In this document: positions 25,398-34,851 of the stretch, piece after piece
How the letters are laid out: every line of letters begins with the position of its first letter
Position numbering within the stretch: position 1 is the stretch's first letter
Assembly: GCF_900096975.1 (NCBI RefSeq)
Contig: NZ_FMYQ01000010.1
Location: 62,001-126,000 of the forward strand
DNA length: 64,000 nucleotides
Reading direction: 5' to 3'
Source: Paraburkholderia lycopersici
Lineage (GTDB): Bacteria > Pseudomonadota > Gammaproteobacteria > Burkholderiales > Burkholderiaceae
The notes under the pieces: model-generated
What the model was told of the DNA's origin: nothing
What the model saw: the letters and a program-made list of their open reading frames with translations, nothing else
Databases searched by the model: none
Program-made: the position numbers and the translations under genes

Positions 25398-26792
25398 ATG
25401 CGCAGACACTTCATTTCATCAGCCCGGTCATCAAGATTTGCCTTATTCGCGACGAGCCTCGGCTTCGTCATCATCTGTCTCGACGTTACGGTCGTAAATG
25501 TCGCGCTCGAGCGAATACGCGACGGCCTCGCCATAGATTCGACGGCGCTCGAATGGGTCGTCAACGCGTACACGCTAGCGTTCGCAAGCCTGCTGCTGTC
25601 CGCGGGTGCGCTGTCCGACCGGTTCGGCGCAAGGCGTATCTTCGTCGCCGGCTTCACTGTGTTCACCTTTGCATCTGTCGCGTGCGGGCTGTCGGGCGGC
25701 GCGACGATGCTGATTGCATCGCGCGTGTTGCAAGGAGTCGGCGCGGCGTTGTGCGTGCCGTCGTCACTAGCGCTGCTCGGCGCAGCGTTTCCGGAGCCGC
25801 ACGCGCGCGCGAAGGCAGTCAGTATCTGGGCGGGCACGGCGGCGCTCGCGCTGGGCGCGGGTCCGCTGGTCGGCGGCGTGCTGGTCGACCGCTTCGGCTG
25901 GTCGGCAATTTTTCTGATCAACATGCCGATCGGCATCGCTGGCATCTGGCTCACTGTTGCTCATGCGCCCGACACTGTGCGTCACGCGGCGCGTCGCCTC
26001 GATCTGGCCGGGCAGACACTTGCCGTCATTACGCTGGCCACACTGACGTATGCGGTTGTCGAAAGCGGGCGGCGAGGATGGACGAGCGCGATCGTGACGA
26101 CAGGATTCGCCGTGGCGGTCGTAACAGGCGCGCTGTTCATCGCTGTCGAGGCACGGCACGCGCAGCCACTGTTGCCGCTCAAGCTGTTCCGCAATGCCGT
26201 AGTGAACGTCAGCGCGGTAACCGGGCTGTCGCTGAATTTCGGCTACTACGGATTGATGTTCGCCATGAGTCTGTTCTTTCAGAGCGCGCGCCACGACACG
26301 CCGCTCGAAACCGGCCTTGCATTTCTGCCTATGACGGCAGTGGTGACCGTCGCGAACGTTGTGTCCGGCAAGCTCACCGCACGTTTCGGTTTTCGTCTGC
26401 CGATGGCTTTCGGTCAATCGCTAGCGGCGCTTGGCTATCTCTCGCTGGTGTTCGTGCATGCTGATAGCAGTGCCCTGGCGATAGCGTTGCCATTATTGAC
26501 GGTCGGCGTCGGGGTGGCGCTTGCGGTCCCATCGATCAATACGGCGGTGCTGGCGCACGTCGGACCGTCGTGTGTCGGCATTGCGTCGGGTGTACTGAAT
26601 ACCGCGCGCCAGATCGGTGGCGTGGTGGGAGTGGGGGTGTTCGGTTCGCTTGTGCGACCGGAACTCAACAATCTTGCCGAAGGGTTGCATGTCGCTGCGA
26701 TCCTCGCCGCTGTCGTGACGCTTTCGAGCCTCATAACGATATTCCTCGGCTTAAAGACATCGGGATCATTGGTCGCGGACGGCGCTGGCTAA
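25398..26792 (+). CDS. MFS transporter, DHA2 (EmrB/QacA-type) drug-resistance family
   Basis: The protein is about 464 residues with 14 predicted transmembrane helices. It has motif C-like LDVTVVNVALERI in the first helix, WVVNAYTLAFASLLLSAGAL and the motif A loop LSDRFGARRIF, all characteristic of EmrB/QacA proton-driven exporters. The frame is open upstream as far as 25008, but that part overlaps the divergent LysR gene and has no domain; ATG 25398 begins just before the first helix. Control by the divergent LysR is likely. Exported substrate unknown. Confidence 0.9.
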   Translation: MRRHFISSARSSRFALFATSLGFVIICLDVTVVNVALERIRDGLAIDSTALEWVVNAYTLAFASLLLSAGALSDRFGARRIFVAGFTVFTFASVACGLSGGATMLIASRVLQGVGAALCVPSSLALLGAAFPEPHARAKAVSIWAGTAALALGAGPLVGGVLVDRFGWSAIFLINMPIGIAGIWLTVAHAPDTVRHAARRLDLAGQTLAVITLATLTYAVVESGRRGWTSAIVTTGFAVAVVTGALFIAVEARHAQPLLPLKLFRNAVVNVSAVTGLSLNFGYYGLMFAMSLFFQSARHDTPLETGLAFLPMTAVVTVANVVSGKLTARFGFRLPMAFGQSLAALGYLSLVFVHADSSALAIALPLLTVGVGVALAVPSINTAVLAHVGPSCVGIASGVLNTARQIGGVVGVGVFGSLVRPELNNLAEGLHVAAILAAVVTLSSLITIFLGLKTSGSLVADGAG

Positions 26793-26817
26793 AAGTGTTG
26801 TCAAACCCTATACGAGA

Positions 26818-26845
26818 GCGCGAGGCCACACCCGACGCCTCGCGC
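26818..26845 (+). terminator. Perfect 9-bp hairpin after the MFS gene
   Basis: GCGCGAGGC (26818-26826) pairs with GCCTCGCGC (26837-26845) around a 10-base loop, 25 bases after the MFS stop. There is no T-tract, so it is a probable but not canonical terminator. The rest of 26846-27090 shows nothing recognisable. Confidence 0.45.
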
Positions 26846-27090
26846 CGATTGCGACCGAGCAACCACTGGTGAAATGACGAGTCATCACACGAGCCTGAAG
26901 AACGTCACCTCAGACTTCATTTTTGCCGCCTGCTCCAGCAGGGACTGGGCCGCTAGAGGCATACTTCGCCGGCTGATCCTGGACATTGCCGATCCGTGTG
27001 CTCGTCATCCGCCATCTCATCGCCGACGAACGAGATACCAGAGTGAGCATCACACCGGAACAGCCTGCGCGCAACCGTCGGCATGGCACC

Positions 27091-27666
27091 TCACGCAGGC
27101 AGCGATGTCTGCATTGCCCGTTGATCGGCCCTGATCCGGGAGAAAAGATGGACGTCGTGAAATGCATCTTTCCAGTAGCCCCATTGCCGCATCACCCCTT
27201 CTTCCACAAATCCCAAACTTTTCAGAAGTCCAATCGAGGCGTAATTATCGAGGTTCGTTATCGCCTGGATACGGTTGATTTGCCAGTGGTCATATGCATG
27301 TGCAATCGCCGCGTTTAGAGCTTCGCGCATCAATCCCTGTCGCCATGAATGACGTTCCAGTTCGAAGCTAATACTTGCGGAATAGAACCTGGAATCGAAT
27401 CTGAACCCGCAGGAGCCAATGAAACGCATGCTGCATTTCGATACGATGGCCCAGCGCACACTTAGTCCTTCTGCCAGTTCTTTGAGCATAGCTGAGACAA
27501 GCAGCCTGGCATCGTCGATGCTGTTTAGCGGCGCCAGGTCGTAAAAGCGCATCACTTCGCGATCGGACCAGATTTCGAATATCCTTTGGGCGTCGGACAT
27601 ATCGATCGGGCGAAGCTGAATCCGGGCTGCGTTAGAGACGTCGACCTCGGTAAAGAGTGGAAGCAT
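27091..27666 (-). CDS. GNAT-family N-acetyltransferase (RimJ/RimL-like)
   Basis: This 191-residue protein has the RimJ/RimL subgroup pattern: IQLRPIDMSDAQRIFEIWSD at the N-terminus, IGSCGFRF in the middle and the motif HAYDHWQINRIQAITNLDN followed by GLLKSLGFVEEGVMRQ. It transfers an acetyl group from acetyl-CoA, typically to a protein N-terminus or a small amine. It stands alone, with gene-free DNA on both sides, and no operon partner is visible. The start is ATG at 27666. Confidence 0.88.
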   Translation of the reverse strand: MLPLFTEVDVSNAARIQLRPIDMSDAQRIFEIWSDREVMRFYDLAPLNSIDDARLLVSAMLKELAEGLSVRWAIVSKCSMRFIGSCGFRFDSRFYSASISFELERHSWRQGLMREALNAAIAHAYDHWQINRIQAITNLDNYASIGLLKSLGFVEEGVMRQWGYWKDAFHDVHLFSRIRADQRAMQTSLPA

Positions 27667-28297
27667 TGGTTTGTCGCGCGTTGACTAGCTTCGATGAAAA
27701 AGGACCGGCAGAGTGCGGTAAGTTTTCGACACTCGGACAGAAGCGCCCACCACTGTCATAGTTCGCGACTTGCAACAGCATGATCACGAGGCTATCAGCG
27801 TGCACGCCTGCGGGTCTGTGAAGCGGGATGCAGACGTCCGTTTTCGGGTTACGCGGGCAAAACACGGCAGAACTGAGCGACTGAATGAAGCATAGCAGCC
27901 AGGTCGGCCGAGTTTTTCGGCGCCTCGGCGCGGATACTTACCATCTTTTACGAAGACCACTCTATGTAACCTGTCGTAACCAGAAGGCGCGTAACGATAC
28001 TGCCAGGTTCCCGCTAACGGCAGTGTGGTGATGGAGTCGGAGTGCTAGAAGCCCGCTTGCTGCCAATTCTTTTCGTCGAGCCGTTCGCAGCCTTGTCACC
28101 AGAGATCCAAGGCCCCATTGTTTGCCGTAGCATGGAATGCAGCAGAACGCACAAAGCGCTCCTGGCGGCGCTACCCACCGCCCATTCGTCGACGCTACCG
28201 ACAGCCAAGCGGCGACACCAACGCATGTTGCCCACGCCAGTCGGCTAACCGCCCAATCTACGCATCGGTCCACGTTGGGCCACCTCTAACGATCAGT
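27667..28297. other. Gene-free stretch between the GNAT gene and the cupin remnant
   Basis: Open frames on both strands are short and compositionally odd (Cys/Arg/Leu-rich). I recognise no domain in them. The base composition is mixed and lower in GC near 27880-28000. This looks like non-coding or decayed DNA next to another pseudogene. Confidence 0.4.
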
Positions 28298-28298
28298 A

Positions 28299-28604
28299 TG
28301 TGAAGGTCGCGAAAGTGAGTGGCCGGCTCGTGTGGCACGATCAGGCGCAGGAATACTAGCTGCTCTTTGTCGTGCGCCCGCTTCTTGCGATCGAGTTCGA
28401 AGGCGGCGGTGTGGTCGATTTACGTCCCGGCGCATGCACTTTGTGCCGCGCGGCACGCCGCACAACCCGGTAGCCGACGACGAATGTTGGATCGTGTCGA
28501 TTGAGCCCCTGCAGACGAAGCATACGGGCGACGTCGAATCGTCGCTCACGAAGACGATCGAGGAGCAGTTGCATCGATCGCCGGAAGAACGGGTCATCGG
28601 TTGA
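28299..28604 (+). pseudogene. Broken cupin-domain protein
   Basis: From 28299 the frame reads VKVAKVSGRLVWHDQAQEY, then an in-frame TAG (near 28358), then LLFVVRPLLAIEFEGGGVVD. A frame change near 28434 is followed by MHFVPRGTPHNPVADDECWI and IEPLQTKHTGDVES to 28604. Put together this is a small mannose-6-phosphate-isomerase-like cupin protein of about 100-120 residues, with the metal-binding pattern (H...E, then PRGTPH) still recognisable. The stop and the frameshift make it non-functional unless they are sequencing errors. Confidence 0.75.
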
Positions 28605-28613
28605 TGCGCGGAC

Positions 28614-29516
28614 TCAGATATGCGCGCCCCGCCTCAACGCCGCCATCTGCTCACCTACGAGTTCGAGAAACGCGTCGGCCACCGGATTGCCTCGCGGCGT
28701 CTGCGGATAAAGCGTGAAGCCGCGAAACCATATCTCCGGCGCGAACGGCCGGAACACGATGCGCGTCGGATCGGCATCCACGGTCGCGAGCGGATTGACG
28801 ATGCCCACGCCCGCACCGCGCATCACGAGCGCGCAGATGGTCGCGCCATACGGCGTCTCGATTGCAGGCACCTGATCCGCGCCCGCCGGACGCAGTGCGC
28901 GATCGAGCGCGGTACGCGTATCGTCCGCATAGGAAGGCAGGATGAGCCGTTCGCCACGCAAGTCGGCCGCGCGAATCCGCGTGCGCGCCGCTAGCGCATG
29001 ACACGCTGGCAAGGCGCATAGCCCCGCCAGTTCATAGAGTTCCACGCTCATCACGCCGAACGCATCCGGCGTGGTGGTCGCAAAGCCTACGTCGCAGTGT
29101 CCCGACGACACCCAGCGCTGGATCGTGCTCTCGCTGCGCATTTCGAGCGACACCGCGACGCGCGGATGGGCGTCCGCGAAGCGCGCGATCACAGCAGGCA
29201 GAAACGACAGCGCGAGGACCGGCGCTGCCACGATGCGCAGCCGTCCGCTCCCGAGTTCAAGAATCTCTCGCGCCGAATGCTGCAGTTTCTCCAGACCGAC
29301 GAAGCTGCGATCCACCTCGCGATAGAACGCAGTGCCCGCATCGGTGGCATGAATGCGTCCGCCATTGCGCACGAACAGCGTCAGTCCCGTGGCGGCTTCC
29401 AGTTCCGCGATTAACCGGCTGATGCTCGGTTGCGATGTGCCGAGTTCTTCGGCGGCGGCCGTCATCGAACCGCGCAGCATGACCAGCCGAAACGCCTCGA
29501 CCTGCCTGAGATTCAT
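28614..29516 (-). CDS. LysR-family transcriptional regulator of the amino-compound ABC/oxidase operon
   Basis: The protein is about 300 residues. The N-terminal helix-turn-helix (MNLRQVEAFRLVMLRGSMTA, GTSQPSISRLIAELE) and the effector-binding domain resemble NocR/OccR-like regulators of opine and amino-acid catabolism (pattern MNLRQVEAFR). GGAG precedes ATG 29516; the frame is open further upstream without a domain. It is divergent, over 149 bases, from the operon of oxidases and an ABC transporter, which it probably activates in response to the imported compound. Confidence 0.85.
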   Translation of the reverse strand: MNLRQVEAFRLVMLRGSMTAAAEELGTSQPSISRLIAELEAATGLTLFVRNGGRIHATDAGTAFYREVDRSFVGLEKLQHSAREILELGSGRLRIVAAPVLALSFLPAVIARFADAHPRVAVSLEMRSESTIQRWVSSGHCDVGFATTTPDAFGVMSVELYELAGLCALPACHALAARTRIRAADLRGERLILPSYADDTRTALDRALRPAGADQVPAIETPYGATICALVMRGAGVGIVNPLATVDADPTRIVFRPFAPEIWFRGFTLYPQTPRGNPVADAFLELVGEQMAALRRGAHI

Positions 29517-29665
29517 CGTTTTCTCCGGGCGTGGGCCGCGCAAACATCGGCCGAAGTCGTCAGCTTGCCATATCAGAAATGAATGGAAGCCGTTTTTGGC
29601 GCTATTTGACCGGATGATTTGCGAGGGCGACACTGGACTCGAATCAAGCGAACAGGATTGAGTCC

Positions 29666-30991
29666 ATGCGTCCCGATGCGTTGCTGTTTCACGAAACCTT
29701 CCGCTGCGCCCCGTACTGGTGGGATGCCGCACCGCCCGAGGTCGCGCCGGAACCTTTGCCGGCGAACGTGGACCTGGCGATCGTCGGCAGCGGATATTGC
29801 GGTCTGTCGGCCGCGGCGGAGGCCGCGAAGTATGGCGCGCGCGTCGCGTTGCTGGATGCCGCCGAGATCGGCGCGGGCGGCAGCACGCGCAGCGGGGGCA
29901 TGGTGTCGAGCGGCCAGAAGCTCGCGCTGACCAACGCCATTCGCGGCGTGTCCGCTGAACGTCTCACGCGACTGATGCAGGAGTCGATGGCGAGCTTCGA
30001 CTATCTCAAGGGAATCATCGGAGACGAATCACTCGACGCAGACCTGCGCATCACCGGTCGCTTCTTCGGCGCCTATACGCCCGCGCATTTCAACGTGCTG
30101 CGTCGCCAAGGCCAGTTGTTGCGCGACAAGACCGGCGTCACGGTGCATGTGATCGAGCGTGACGCGCAGCGCGGCATCATCGGCTCCGACTATTACTACG
30201 GCGGTATTCTCGTCGACGAATACGGCGGACTGCATACCGCGAAATATCATCGTGCGCTGCGCGACCTCGCGCGCCGGCGCGGCGCGACGCTGCATTCGCA
30301 CGCAGCAGTGCAGCGGATCGAACGAACGGGAAATACGCGTTTTCGCGTGCACACCGCGCGCGGCGTGTTCGATGCGCGGCAGGTGCTGGTGGCCACCAAC
30401 GGCCATACGGGTCCACTGCTGCCGTTCTTTTCGCGCCGCGTGTTGCCGGTCGCGAGTTATCAGATCGCCACCGAGCCGCTGCCCGACGGCCTCATGAACG
30501 TGCTCAATCCGGGCCGCCGCATGATCAGTGATTCGAAGCGCAATCTCTTCTACACGCGGCCATCGCCGGACGGCACGCGAATGATCTTCGGGTCGCGGCC
30601 CGCCATCCGCGAGATCGATGAACGCGAGGCCGCGCGGCGGCTGTACGCGAAGCTCGTGCAATTGTGGCCTGCCCTGCGGGACGTGCGCGTCACGCATGCG
30701 TGGAAAGGCTTCGTCGCAATGACCGGGGACAGGCTCGCGCACATCGGCCAGCACGACGGCGTGCACTATGCGCTCGGCTGCAACGGCAACGGCGTTGCGC
30801 TGATGAGCTATCTCGGGCATCGCATCGGCAAACATATGGCGGGTGTCGAGCAGGATGTCGGTGCATTCGGCGAAAGCGCGTTTCCCCTCTCAGTTGCGGG
30901 AATGACCAGCACGCTTGCGGTACCCGTCGGCAGTGCACTGTACCGTATCGGCGATATGTGGCACGGCCGCGTGCGAGCAGCGCTCTCCTGA
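29666..30991 (+). CDS. FAD-dependent oxidoreductase, gamma-glutamylputrescine oxidase-like (PuuB/OrdL)
   Basis: This 441-residue protein has an N-terminal PYWWDAAPP segment typical of PuuB/OrdL proteins, then an FAD Rossmann motif VDLAIVGSGYCGLSAAAEAA (about 36-55) and the DAO-family RSGGMVSSGQ loop. The C-terminal block is HAWKGFVAMTGDRLAHIGQ with GCNGNGVALMSYLGHRI. Such enzymes oxidise secondary or primary amines, releasing an aldehyde or oxo acid, ammonia and hydrogen peroxide. It is the first gene of an operon with an amino-acid ABC transporter and a second flavin oxidase. Substrate: a polyamine derivative, N-substituted amino acid or opine. Confidence 0.85.
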   Translation: MRPDALLFHETFRCAPYWWDAAPPEVAPEPLPANVDLAIVGSGYCGLSAAAEAAKYGARVALLDAAEIGAGGSTRSGGMVSSGQKLALTNAIRGVSAERLTRLMQESMASFDYLKGIIGDESLDADLRITGRFFGAYTPAHFNVLRRQGQLLRDKTGVTVHVIERDAQRGIIGSDYYYGGILVDEYGGLHTAKYHRALRDLARRRGATLHSHAAVQRIERTGNTRFRVHTARGVFDARQVLVATNGHTGPLLPFFSRRVLPVASYQIATEPLPDGLMNVLNPGRRMISDSKRNLFYTRPSPDGTRMIFGSRPAIREIDEREAARRLYAKLVQLWPALRDVRVTHAWKGFVAMTGDRLAHIGQHDGVHYALGCNGNGVALMSYLGHRIGKHMAGVEQDVGAFGESAFPLSVAGMTSTLAVPVGSALYRIGDMWHGRVRAALS

Positions 30992-31043
30992 ATCGAAGAC
31001 GAACGGATTAAATCAGGAAGCCAAAGCATAAAAAGGAGCCGCA

Positions 31044-31769
31044 ATGATCGAGCTGAACAACGTTTCGAAGTGGTATGGCGGCAATCGCGTATTGAACGAC
31101 TGCACGGCGAGCATCGCGCGCGGTGAAGTGGTCGTGATCTGCGGGCCGTCCGGGTCCGGCAAGTCCACGCTCATCAAATCCGTCAACGGGCTGGAAGCGG
31201 TGCAGAGCGGGCAGATCGTCGTGGACGGCATCGACGTGACGGCGAAGCGCGCGAATCTTTCGCGGCTACGGGCGCGCGTCGGCATGGTGTTTCAGCATTT
31301 CGAACTCTTTCCTCATCTCTCGGTGCAGCGCAACCTGATGCTCGCGCAGATGAACGTGCTCGGCCGCGAGCGCGACGAAGCCGCTGAGCGCGCTCGCTCG
31401 CTATTGCGCCGCGTGGGCTTGAGCGGTCACGATGACAAGTATCCGGCGCAATTGTCGGGCGGTCAGCAGCAGCGCGTGGCGATAGCGAGGGCGCTTTCGA
31501 TGGATCCCGTCGCCATGCTGTTCGATGAGCCGACTTCCGCGCTCGATCCGGAGATGGTCAACGAAGTGCTCGACGTGATGACCACGCTCGCACTGGACGG
31601 GATGACCATGATGTGCGTCACGCACGAGATGGGTTTCGCGAAGCGCGTGGCCGACCGCGTGTTGTTCATGGACTGCGGCGTCATCGTGGAGGACGATACG
31701 CGCGAAGCCTTCTTCGAGCGTCCGCGCTCCGAACGCGCGCGAAACTTTCTTTCGCGCATCCTGCATTGA
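31044..31769 (+). CDS. Polar amino-acid ABC transporter ATP-binding protein
   Basis: This 241-residue protein has Walker [11 protein letters not shown]-loop [12 protein letters not shown], signature LSGGQQQR, Walker [15 protein letters not shown] and switch His CVTHEMGF, i.e. a GlnQ/HisP-type ATPase. AAAGGAG precedes ATG 31044. With the binding protein (31803) and permease (32670) it makes a complete importer, apart from needing the permease as a homodimer. It lies 52 bases after the oxidase gene. Confidence 0.93.
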   Translation: MIELNNVSKWYGGNRVLNDCTASIARGEVVVICGPSGSGKSTLIKSVNGLEAVQSGQIVVDGIDVTAKRANLSRLRARVGMVFQHFELFPHLSVQRNLMLAQMNVLGRERDEAAERARSLLRRVGLSGHDDKYPAQLSGGQQQRVAIARALSMDPVAMLFDEPTSALDPEMVNEVLDVMTTLALDGMTMMCVTHEMGFAKRVADRVLFMDCGVIVEDDTREAFFERPRSERARNFLSRILH

Positions 31770-31802
31770 TCCAACCGCTGTCCAATCCAAGGGAGCCTCA
31801 CC

Positions 31803-32615
31803 ATGCGATTACTTCGTCTCGCACGCCATCTCGCCGTGGCCGCGTCTTTCCTGGCCGGCGCGACGACCGCCGCCCATGCCGCCGATGACGTCGGCACATT
31901 GACGCCGGGCAAGATCGTCGCCGGCGTCGATGCGAACAACAAGCCGTACTCGTACATCGACAACGGCAAGATGACGGGCTTCGACGTCGAGCTGGTGCGC
32001 GCTATCGCCGCGAAACTCGGGCTCACGGCCGACTTCCGCGCGCAGGACTTCGCGGGTCTGCTGCCGAGCGTGGCGAATCAGCAGGTCGATCTTGCCGCGG
32101 GCTCGATCTCGATCACCAAGGAACGCCTCAAGATGGTCGATTTCTCGGAAGGCTATCTGACGGGTCTCCTGAGCGTCGGCACGCTGCCGGACAGCACGAT
32201 CGACGCGAACGTGGCATCGGTGAAGGACAAGCGCATCGGGGTCGTGCAGGGGACCATCGAGGACACGTATTCGCAGAGCTATCTGCCGGGCGCGCAGATC
32301 GTCCGCTTTCCGAACATCAACGCGGGCTTTCTGGCGCTGCGCAACAAGTACATCGACGGCTACTTCGTCGACAAGACCTTGCTCGAAGGACTGCAAGGTA
32401 AGTATCCGGACCTGAAGCTCGCCGACAAGCTCGACATCTCAGCTTCGAATCTTCCCGCCGGTTTCCCGATCCGCAAGGGCAACGCGAAGCTCGAAGCGGC
32501 GGTCAACAAGGCGATCGGCGAACTGGTGGCGGACGGGACGTGGCTCAAGCTCTATCAGCAGTTCAATCCCGGCTATCCGAAGCCTGATCCGATGCCGCCG
32601 TATGCGATGAAGTGA
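31803..32615 (+). CDS. ABC transporter periplasmic substrate-binding protein (polar amino-acid family)
   Basis: This 270-residue protein has a Sec signal peptide (residues 1-26, ending AAHA). It has the SBP family 3 pattern: VGVDANNKPYSY-like start (ATYPPFxF equivalent), TGFDVELVRAIAAKLGL, and DLAAGSISITKERLKMVDFS. It captures the substrate in the periplasm for the permease and ATPase encoded on either side. An Asp/Arg ligand-binding set typical for alpha-amino acids is not obvious, which would agree with an N-modified amino acid. GGGAG lies upstream of ATG 31803. Confidence 0.92.
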   Translation: MRLLRLARHLAVAASFLAGATTAAHAADDVGTLTPGKIVAGVDANNKPYSYIDNGKMTGFDVELVRAIAAKLGLTADFRAQDFAGLLPSVANQQVDLAAGSISITKERLKMVDFSEGYLTGLLSVGTLPDSTIDANVASVKDKRIGVVQGTIEDTYSQSYLPGAQIVRFPNINAGFLALRNKYIDGYFVDKTLLEGLQGKYPDLKLADKLDISASNLPAGFPIRKGNAKLEAAVNKAIGELVADGTWLKLYQQFNPGYPKPDPMPPYAMK

Positions 32616-32669
32616 CCGCCCGCCATTGTTGCTTTGTCATGCCTCGTCAAGCGCAAGGAGAGAGTCCTC

Positions 32670-33467
32670 ATGAATGCATTCCTGCAGAACTTCCTGGATT
32701 GGCCGCTGCTCGTCGAATCGCTGCCGACGCTGATCGGCACGGGTCTCGTGAATACGCTGATCCTGTCGGTGATCTCGACTGCGCTCGGCATCGTGGCAGG
32801 AATGGCGCTGGCGCTCTGCGCCGTATCGCACACGCGCTGGCTGACCTGGCCCGTGCGCGTTTTCGTGGACGTCTTCCGCGGCCTGCCCGCCGCGCTGGTC
32901 ATCCTCGTGGTCGGGCAGGGGCTGGCGCCGGTCGGACTCTCGCTGTTCGGGCCGAATCCGTATCCGCTTGCGATCGTCGCGCTGGCGCTCGTGTCGTCGG
33001 CGTACATCGCGGAGATATTCCGGTCGGGGATTCAGAGCGTCGGACGCGGACAGATGTCCGCGTGCCAGGCGCTCGGCATGACGTACTGGAGCGGCATGCG
33101 TCATGTCATCGTGCCGCAAGGCGTGCGGCGCATTCTGCCCGCGCTTGCCAATCAGTTCATCTCGATCGTCAAGGATTCGAGCCTCGTGTACTTCCTCGGG
33201 CTGCTCACTTCGCAGCGCGATCTGTTCACCATCGGGCAGAACGCGGCGGTCAATACGGCCAACCTGTCGCCGCTCGTCGCGGCAGGCGCCGTGTATCTGC
33301 TCATTACCGTGCCGCTCACGCACGCGATCAATCATCTGGACCGCTGGACCAATCGCTTCATCAATCCCGCCGCGCGCCAGCAGAAGACATCGCGCGCCGG
33401 GCGCAAAGTGCGCGCTGAAGAAGCGCTGCAATCGCAGACGGCGGCCGTGGCCGAGCGTCATCCGTAA
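32670..33467 (+). CDS. Polar amino-acid ABC transporter permease
   Basis: The protein is about 265 residues with five to six transmembrane segments. The BPD-transport motif lies at ACQALGMTYWSGMRHVIVPQG (the EAA loop that contacts the ATPase), preceded by VFVDVFRGLPAALVILVVG. AAGGAGAG lies upstream of ATG 32670. Only one permease gene is present, so the channel is probably a homodimer. The C-terminal 30 residues are polar and unusual in being Arg/Gln/Ala-rich. Confidence 0.92.
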   Translation: MNAFLQNFLDWPLLVESLPTLIGTGLVNTLILSVISTALGIVAGMALALCAVSHTRWLTWPVRVFVDVFRGLPAALVILVVGQGLAPVGLSLFGPNPYPLAIVALALVSSAYIAEIFRSGIQSVGRGQMSACQALGMTYWSGMRHVIVPQGVRRILPALANQFISIVKDSSLVYFLGLLTSQRDLFTIGQNAAVNTANLSPLVAAGAVYLLITVPLTHAINHLDRWTNRFINPAARQQKTSRAGRKVRAEEALQSQTAAVAERHP

Positions 33468-33490
33468 CTCTCACTTCGTTGAAAGAAACC

Positions 33491-34831
33491 ATGGGTCCTA
33501 AAGTCGACACCGTCGCCGACGATATCGAGCTGCCCGAACGCGCCGATGTGGTCGTGATCGGCGGCGGCATCATCGGCGTATCAACGGCGCTTGCGCTGCA
33601 CGAAAAAGGGCTGTCCGTCGCGCTGTGCGAGAAAGGGCACGTCGCGGGCGAGCAGTCGAGCCGCAACTGGGGCTGGGTGCGCGTGACAAGGCGCGATCCC
33701 CGCGAATTTCTGCTCAGCATCGAAAGCCTCAAGATCTGGCGCACGCTCGACAGAACGCTCGGCATCGACACCGGCTTCAACCAGTGCGGCATCCTGTACG
33801 TATCGAACGATGACGCCGTGCTCGAACGTCACCGTGACTGGCTGGAACGCGCTCGTCAAATAGCAGGCGACGATGCCTTCGACACGCGCGAAGTGGGTAC
33901 GCATGAAGTCTCACGCCTGCTGCCCGGCTCGACGCAGACGTTCAAGGGCGGCATCTTCACGCCGGGCGATGCCCGCGCGGAACCGCAAAAGGCCGCGCCG
34001 GCCATCGCCAACGCGCTGCGACGCAAGGGCGTCGGCATTCTCACGCCGTGCGCGGTGCGCGGCATCGAGACGAGCGGCGGGCGAGCGAGCGCGGTCGTCA
34101 CGGAACATGGGACGATTCGCTGCGATGCGGTCGTCGTAGCGGGCGGCGCATGGACGCGCTATTTCTGCGGCAATCTCGGCGTGGAGCTGCCGCAACTGCT
34201 CACGCGTGCGTCCGTGTTGCGTACCGAACCGCTCGAAGGCGGTCCGACGTGCAGCGCCAATAACGAGGAATTCGCGTTTCGCAAGCGTGCGGACGGTGGC
34301 TACACGGTCGCGTACGGCCTGCGCACGCACGCTGATCTGACGCCCGATTCGTTCCGCCTTTTCTTCAAATACATCGAAGCATTGAAGAGCCAGATGGGCG
34401 CGCTACAGATTCAGATCGGCAAGCGCTTTTTCGACGAACTCAAGCGGCCGCGCCGCTGGGCGCTCAACGAATCGACGGTTTTCGAGCATGTTCGCACGCT
34501 CGATCCGGACCCCGTGGTGCCATACGTCGACAAGGGTCTCAAAGCGTTTACCGAAGCGTTTCCGCAGTTGTCGGGCGCGCGCATCGCGCAGCGGTGGGCC
34601 GGCTACATCGACGTGACGCCGGACGCGATCCCCGTCATCTCCGAAGTCGCGCGCGTGCCGGGCATGTTCATCGGCACCGGTTTCTCGGGACACGGCTTCG
34701 GAATCGGGCCGGGCGCGGGCCGGCTGATGGCCGACCTCGTCAACGGCGACGCACCGCTCGTCGATCCGCACGCGTTCCGTCTGGAGCGCTTCAGCGACGG
34801 CTCGAAGATCACGATCGACGCGGGATTTTGA
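33491..34831 (+). CDS. FAD-dependent oxidoreductase of the DAO family
   Basis: The protein is about 446 residues. It has an FAD motif ADVVVIGGGIIGVSTALALH (about 17-37), the flavin-contacting EQSSRNWGWVR loop, and a C-terminal GTGFSGHGFGIGPGAGRLMA block typical of glycine/sarcosine-oxidase and DadA-like flavoproteins. It oxidises an amine or imino acid, distinct from the first oxidase of this operon. It starts 24 bases after the permease gene at ATG 33491, behind GAAAG. Two different oxidases beside one transporter suggest a two-step oxidation or two related substrates. Confidence 0.87.
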   Translation: MGPKVDTVADDIELPERADVVVIGGGIIGVSTALALHEKGLSVALCEKGHVAGEQSSRNWGWVRVTRRDPREFLLSIESLKIWRTLDRTLGIDTGFNQCGILYVSNDDAVLERHRDWLERARQIAGDDAFDTREVGTHEVSRLLPGSTQTFKGGIFTPGDARAEPQKAAPAIANALRRKGVGILTPCAVRGIETSGGRASAVVTEHGTIRCDAVVVAGGAWTRYFCGNLGVELPQLLTRASVLRTEPLEGGPTCSANNEEFAFRKRADGGYTVAYGLRTHADLTPDSFRLFFKYIEALKSQMGALQIQIGKRFFDELKRPRRWALNESTVFEHVRTLDPDPVVPYVDKGLKAFTEAFPQLSGARIAQRWAGYIDVTPDAIPVISEVARVPGMFIGTGFSGHGFGIGPGAGRLMADLVNGDAPLVDPHAFRLERFSDGSKITIDAGF

Positions 34832-34851
34832 TACGCGAGGACCGACAGCAC

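Noticed and set aside
27667..28297. A gene on either strand between the GNAT gene and the broken cupin (considered a DUF3331-like remnant)
   Set aside because: I could not match the peptides to DUF3331 or any family; left as gene-free.
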